This document shows positions 63,709-64,000 of a DNA stretch of 64,000 nucleotides, piece after piece. A model generated the notes under the pieces. The model worked only from the letters and a program-made list of their open reading frames with translations. It did no database searches and was not told the DNA's origin. Source of the DNA: Streptomyces physcomitrii (GTDB taxonomy: Bacteria > Actinomycetota > Actinomycetes > Streptomycetales > Streptomycetaceae); NCBI RefSeq assembly GCF_012273655.1, contig NZ_JAAWWP010000003.1, forward strand, positions 310,001 to 374,000, read 5' to 3'. Each line of letters begins with the position of its first letter. The first letter of the stretch is position 1. Made by a program: the position numbers and the translations under genes.

Positions 63709-64000
63709 GTGGGAGTCCTGAAGAAGTTCGAACAGCGCCTGGAGGGGCTGGTCAACGGCACCTTCGCCAAGGTGTTCAAGTCCGAGGTGCAGCCGGTGGA
63801 GATCGCCGGTGCGCTGCAGCGGGAGTGCGACAACAACGCGACCATCTGGAACCGCGACCGGACCGTCGTGCCCAATGACTTCATCGTCGAGCTGAGCGCG
63901 CCGGACTTCGAGCGCCTCAGCCCCTACGCGGGCCAGCTCGGGGACGAACTGGCCGGCATGGTGCGCGACTACGCGAAGCAGCAGCGGTACACCTTCATGG
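63709..64000 (+). CDS. fhaA: FhaA (DUF3662 domain), N-terminal part, runs off the window
   Basis: 97 codons of a longer gene. 'GVLKKFEQRLEGLVNGTFAKVFKSEVQPVEIAGALQRECDNNATIWNRDRTVVPNDFIVELSAPDFERL' is the DUF3662 domain that begins actinobacterial FhaA; the FHA domain should follow past base 64000. FhaA binds phosphorylated PknB-pathway proteins and takes part in cell-wall and division control. The usual order after it is fhaB, a PP2C phosphatase, FtsW/RodA, a penicillin-binding protein and PknB. GTG 63709 has AAGGAGGAGG ten bases upstream. Confidence 0.93.
   Translation, partial: MGVLKKFEQRLEGLVNGTFAKVFKSEVQPVEIAGALQRECDNNATIWNRDRTVVPNDFIVELSAPDFERLSPYAGQLGDELAGMVRDYAKQQRYTFM

Noticed and set aside
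62846..63721. Plus-strand frame through tRNA-Leu into fhaA
   Set aside because: It crosses the tRNA gene and changes frame relative to fhaA; composition is random.

Overview
The window is high-GC actinobacterial DNA and almost certainly comes from a Streptomyces chromosome. The support is gene-dense GC-rich coding, ATGA/GTGA-coupled starts, a BRO-like gene and SpoIIE-type phosphatase typical of the genus, a perfect copy of the Streptomyces parS sequence, and a gene order (aspS, two bkd operons, two Ser/Thr kinases, a proteasome activator, tRNA-Leu, fhaA) that I recall from the oriC-proximal core region of S. coelicolor. No integrase, transposase, CRISPR array or biosynthetic megasynthase is visible, so most of it reads as core genome.

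Layout. 1-19.2 kb holds mixed housekeeping and small regulatory genes: an MFS transporter tail, a mycothiol-dependent isomerase-like protein, a nitrilase-family amidase, a LURP-one-related protein, a cupin coupled to an NHL-repeat thioredoxin protein, an SDR, a membrane-tethered HTH protein, a secreted NlpC/P60 hydrolase, an M18 aminopeptidase, an acyl-CoA dehydrogenase, an SseB-like protein, a small secreted metalloprotease with an odd zinc motif, a pirin, a Phd/PIN toxin-antitoxin pair with a partly duplicated promoter, an AI-2E permease and a PAS-GAF-SpoIIE-HATPase phosphatase. 19.4-22.6 kb has aspS followed by tandem repeats. 22.8-26.5 kb is the first branched-chain 2-oxoacid dehydrogenase operon (bkdA-B-C). 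27-32.7 kb has a LuxR-type response regulator, a PNPOx-like protein, two divergent Ser/Thr kinases (one with a PASTA domain) and the ring-forming proteasome activator Bpa. 32.8-43.8 kb, all leftward, has a repeat-rich anchored protein, a quinone oxidoreductase, a K+ channel, moeA, a MobA-DUF6457 fusion and the second bkd operon.

43.9-58 kb carries the second theme. A divergent Lrp regulator is followed by a phenylacetate (paa) set split in two: paaR-paaH / paaN, then paaABCDE. Between the two halves lie a phage-antirepressor-like BRO protein and a coupled DUF5819-HTTM-TrmH operon. The same palindrome (ACCG-N2-CG-N2-CGGT) sits in the paaH/paaN and paaA promoters, with a one-base variant in front of the second bkd operon. 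This suggests one TetR regulator (PaaR) links aromatic and branched-chain catabolism. 58-64 kb ends with a rhodanese, a J-domain protein, a DUF2252 protein, a divergent HxlR/azoreductase pair, tRNA-Leu(CAG) and the start of fhaA.

The most interesting items are the PaaR-type operator set, the parS site lying almost wholly inside the moeA/channel gene overlap, the DUF5819-HTTM pair that resembles SdpA-SdpB without an evident toxin gene, and several long perfect palindromes in intergenic DNA.
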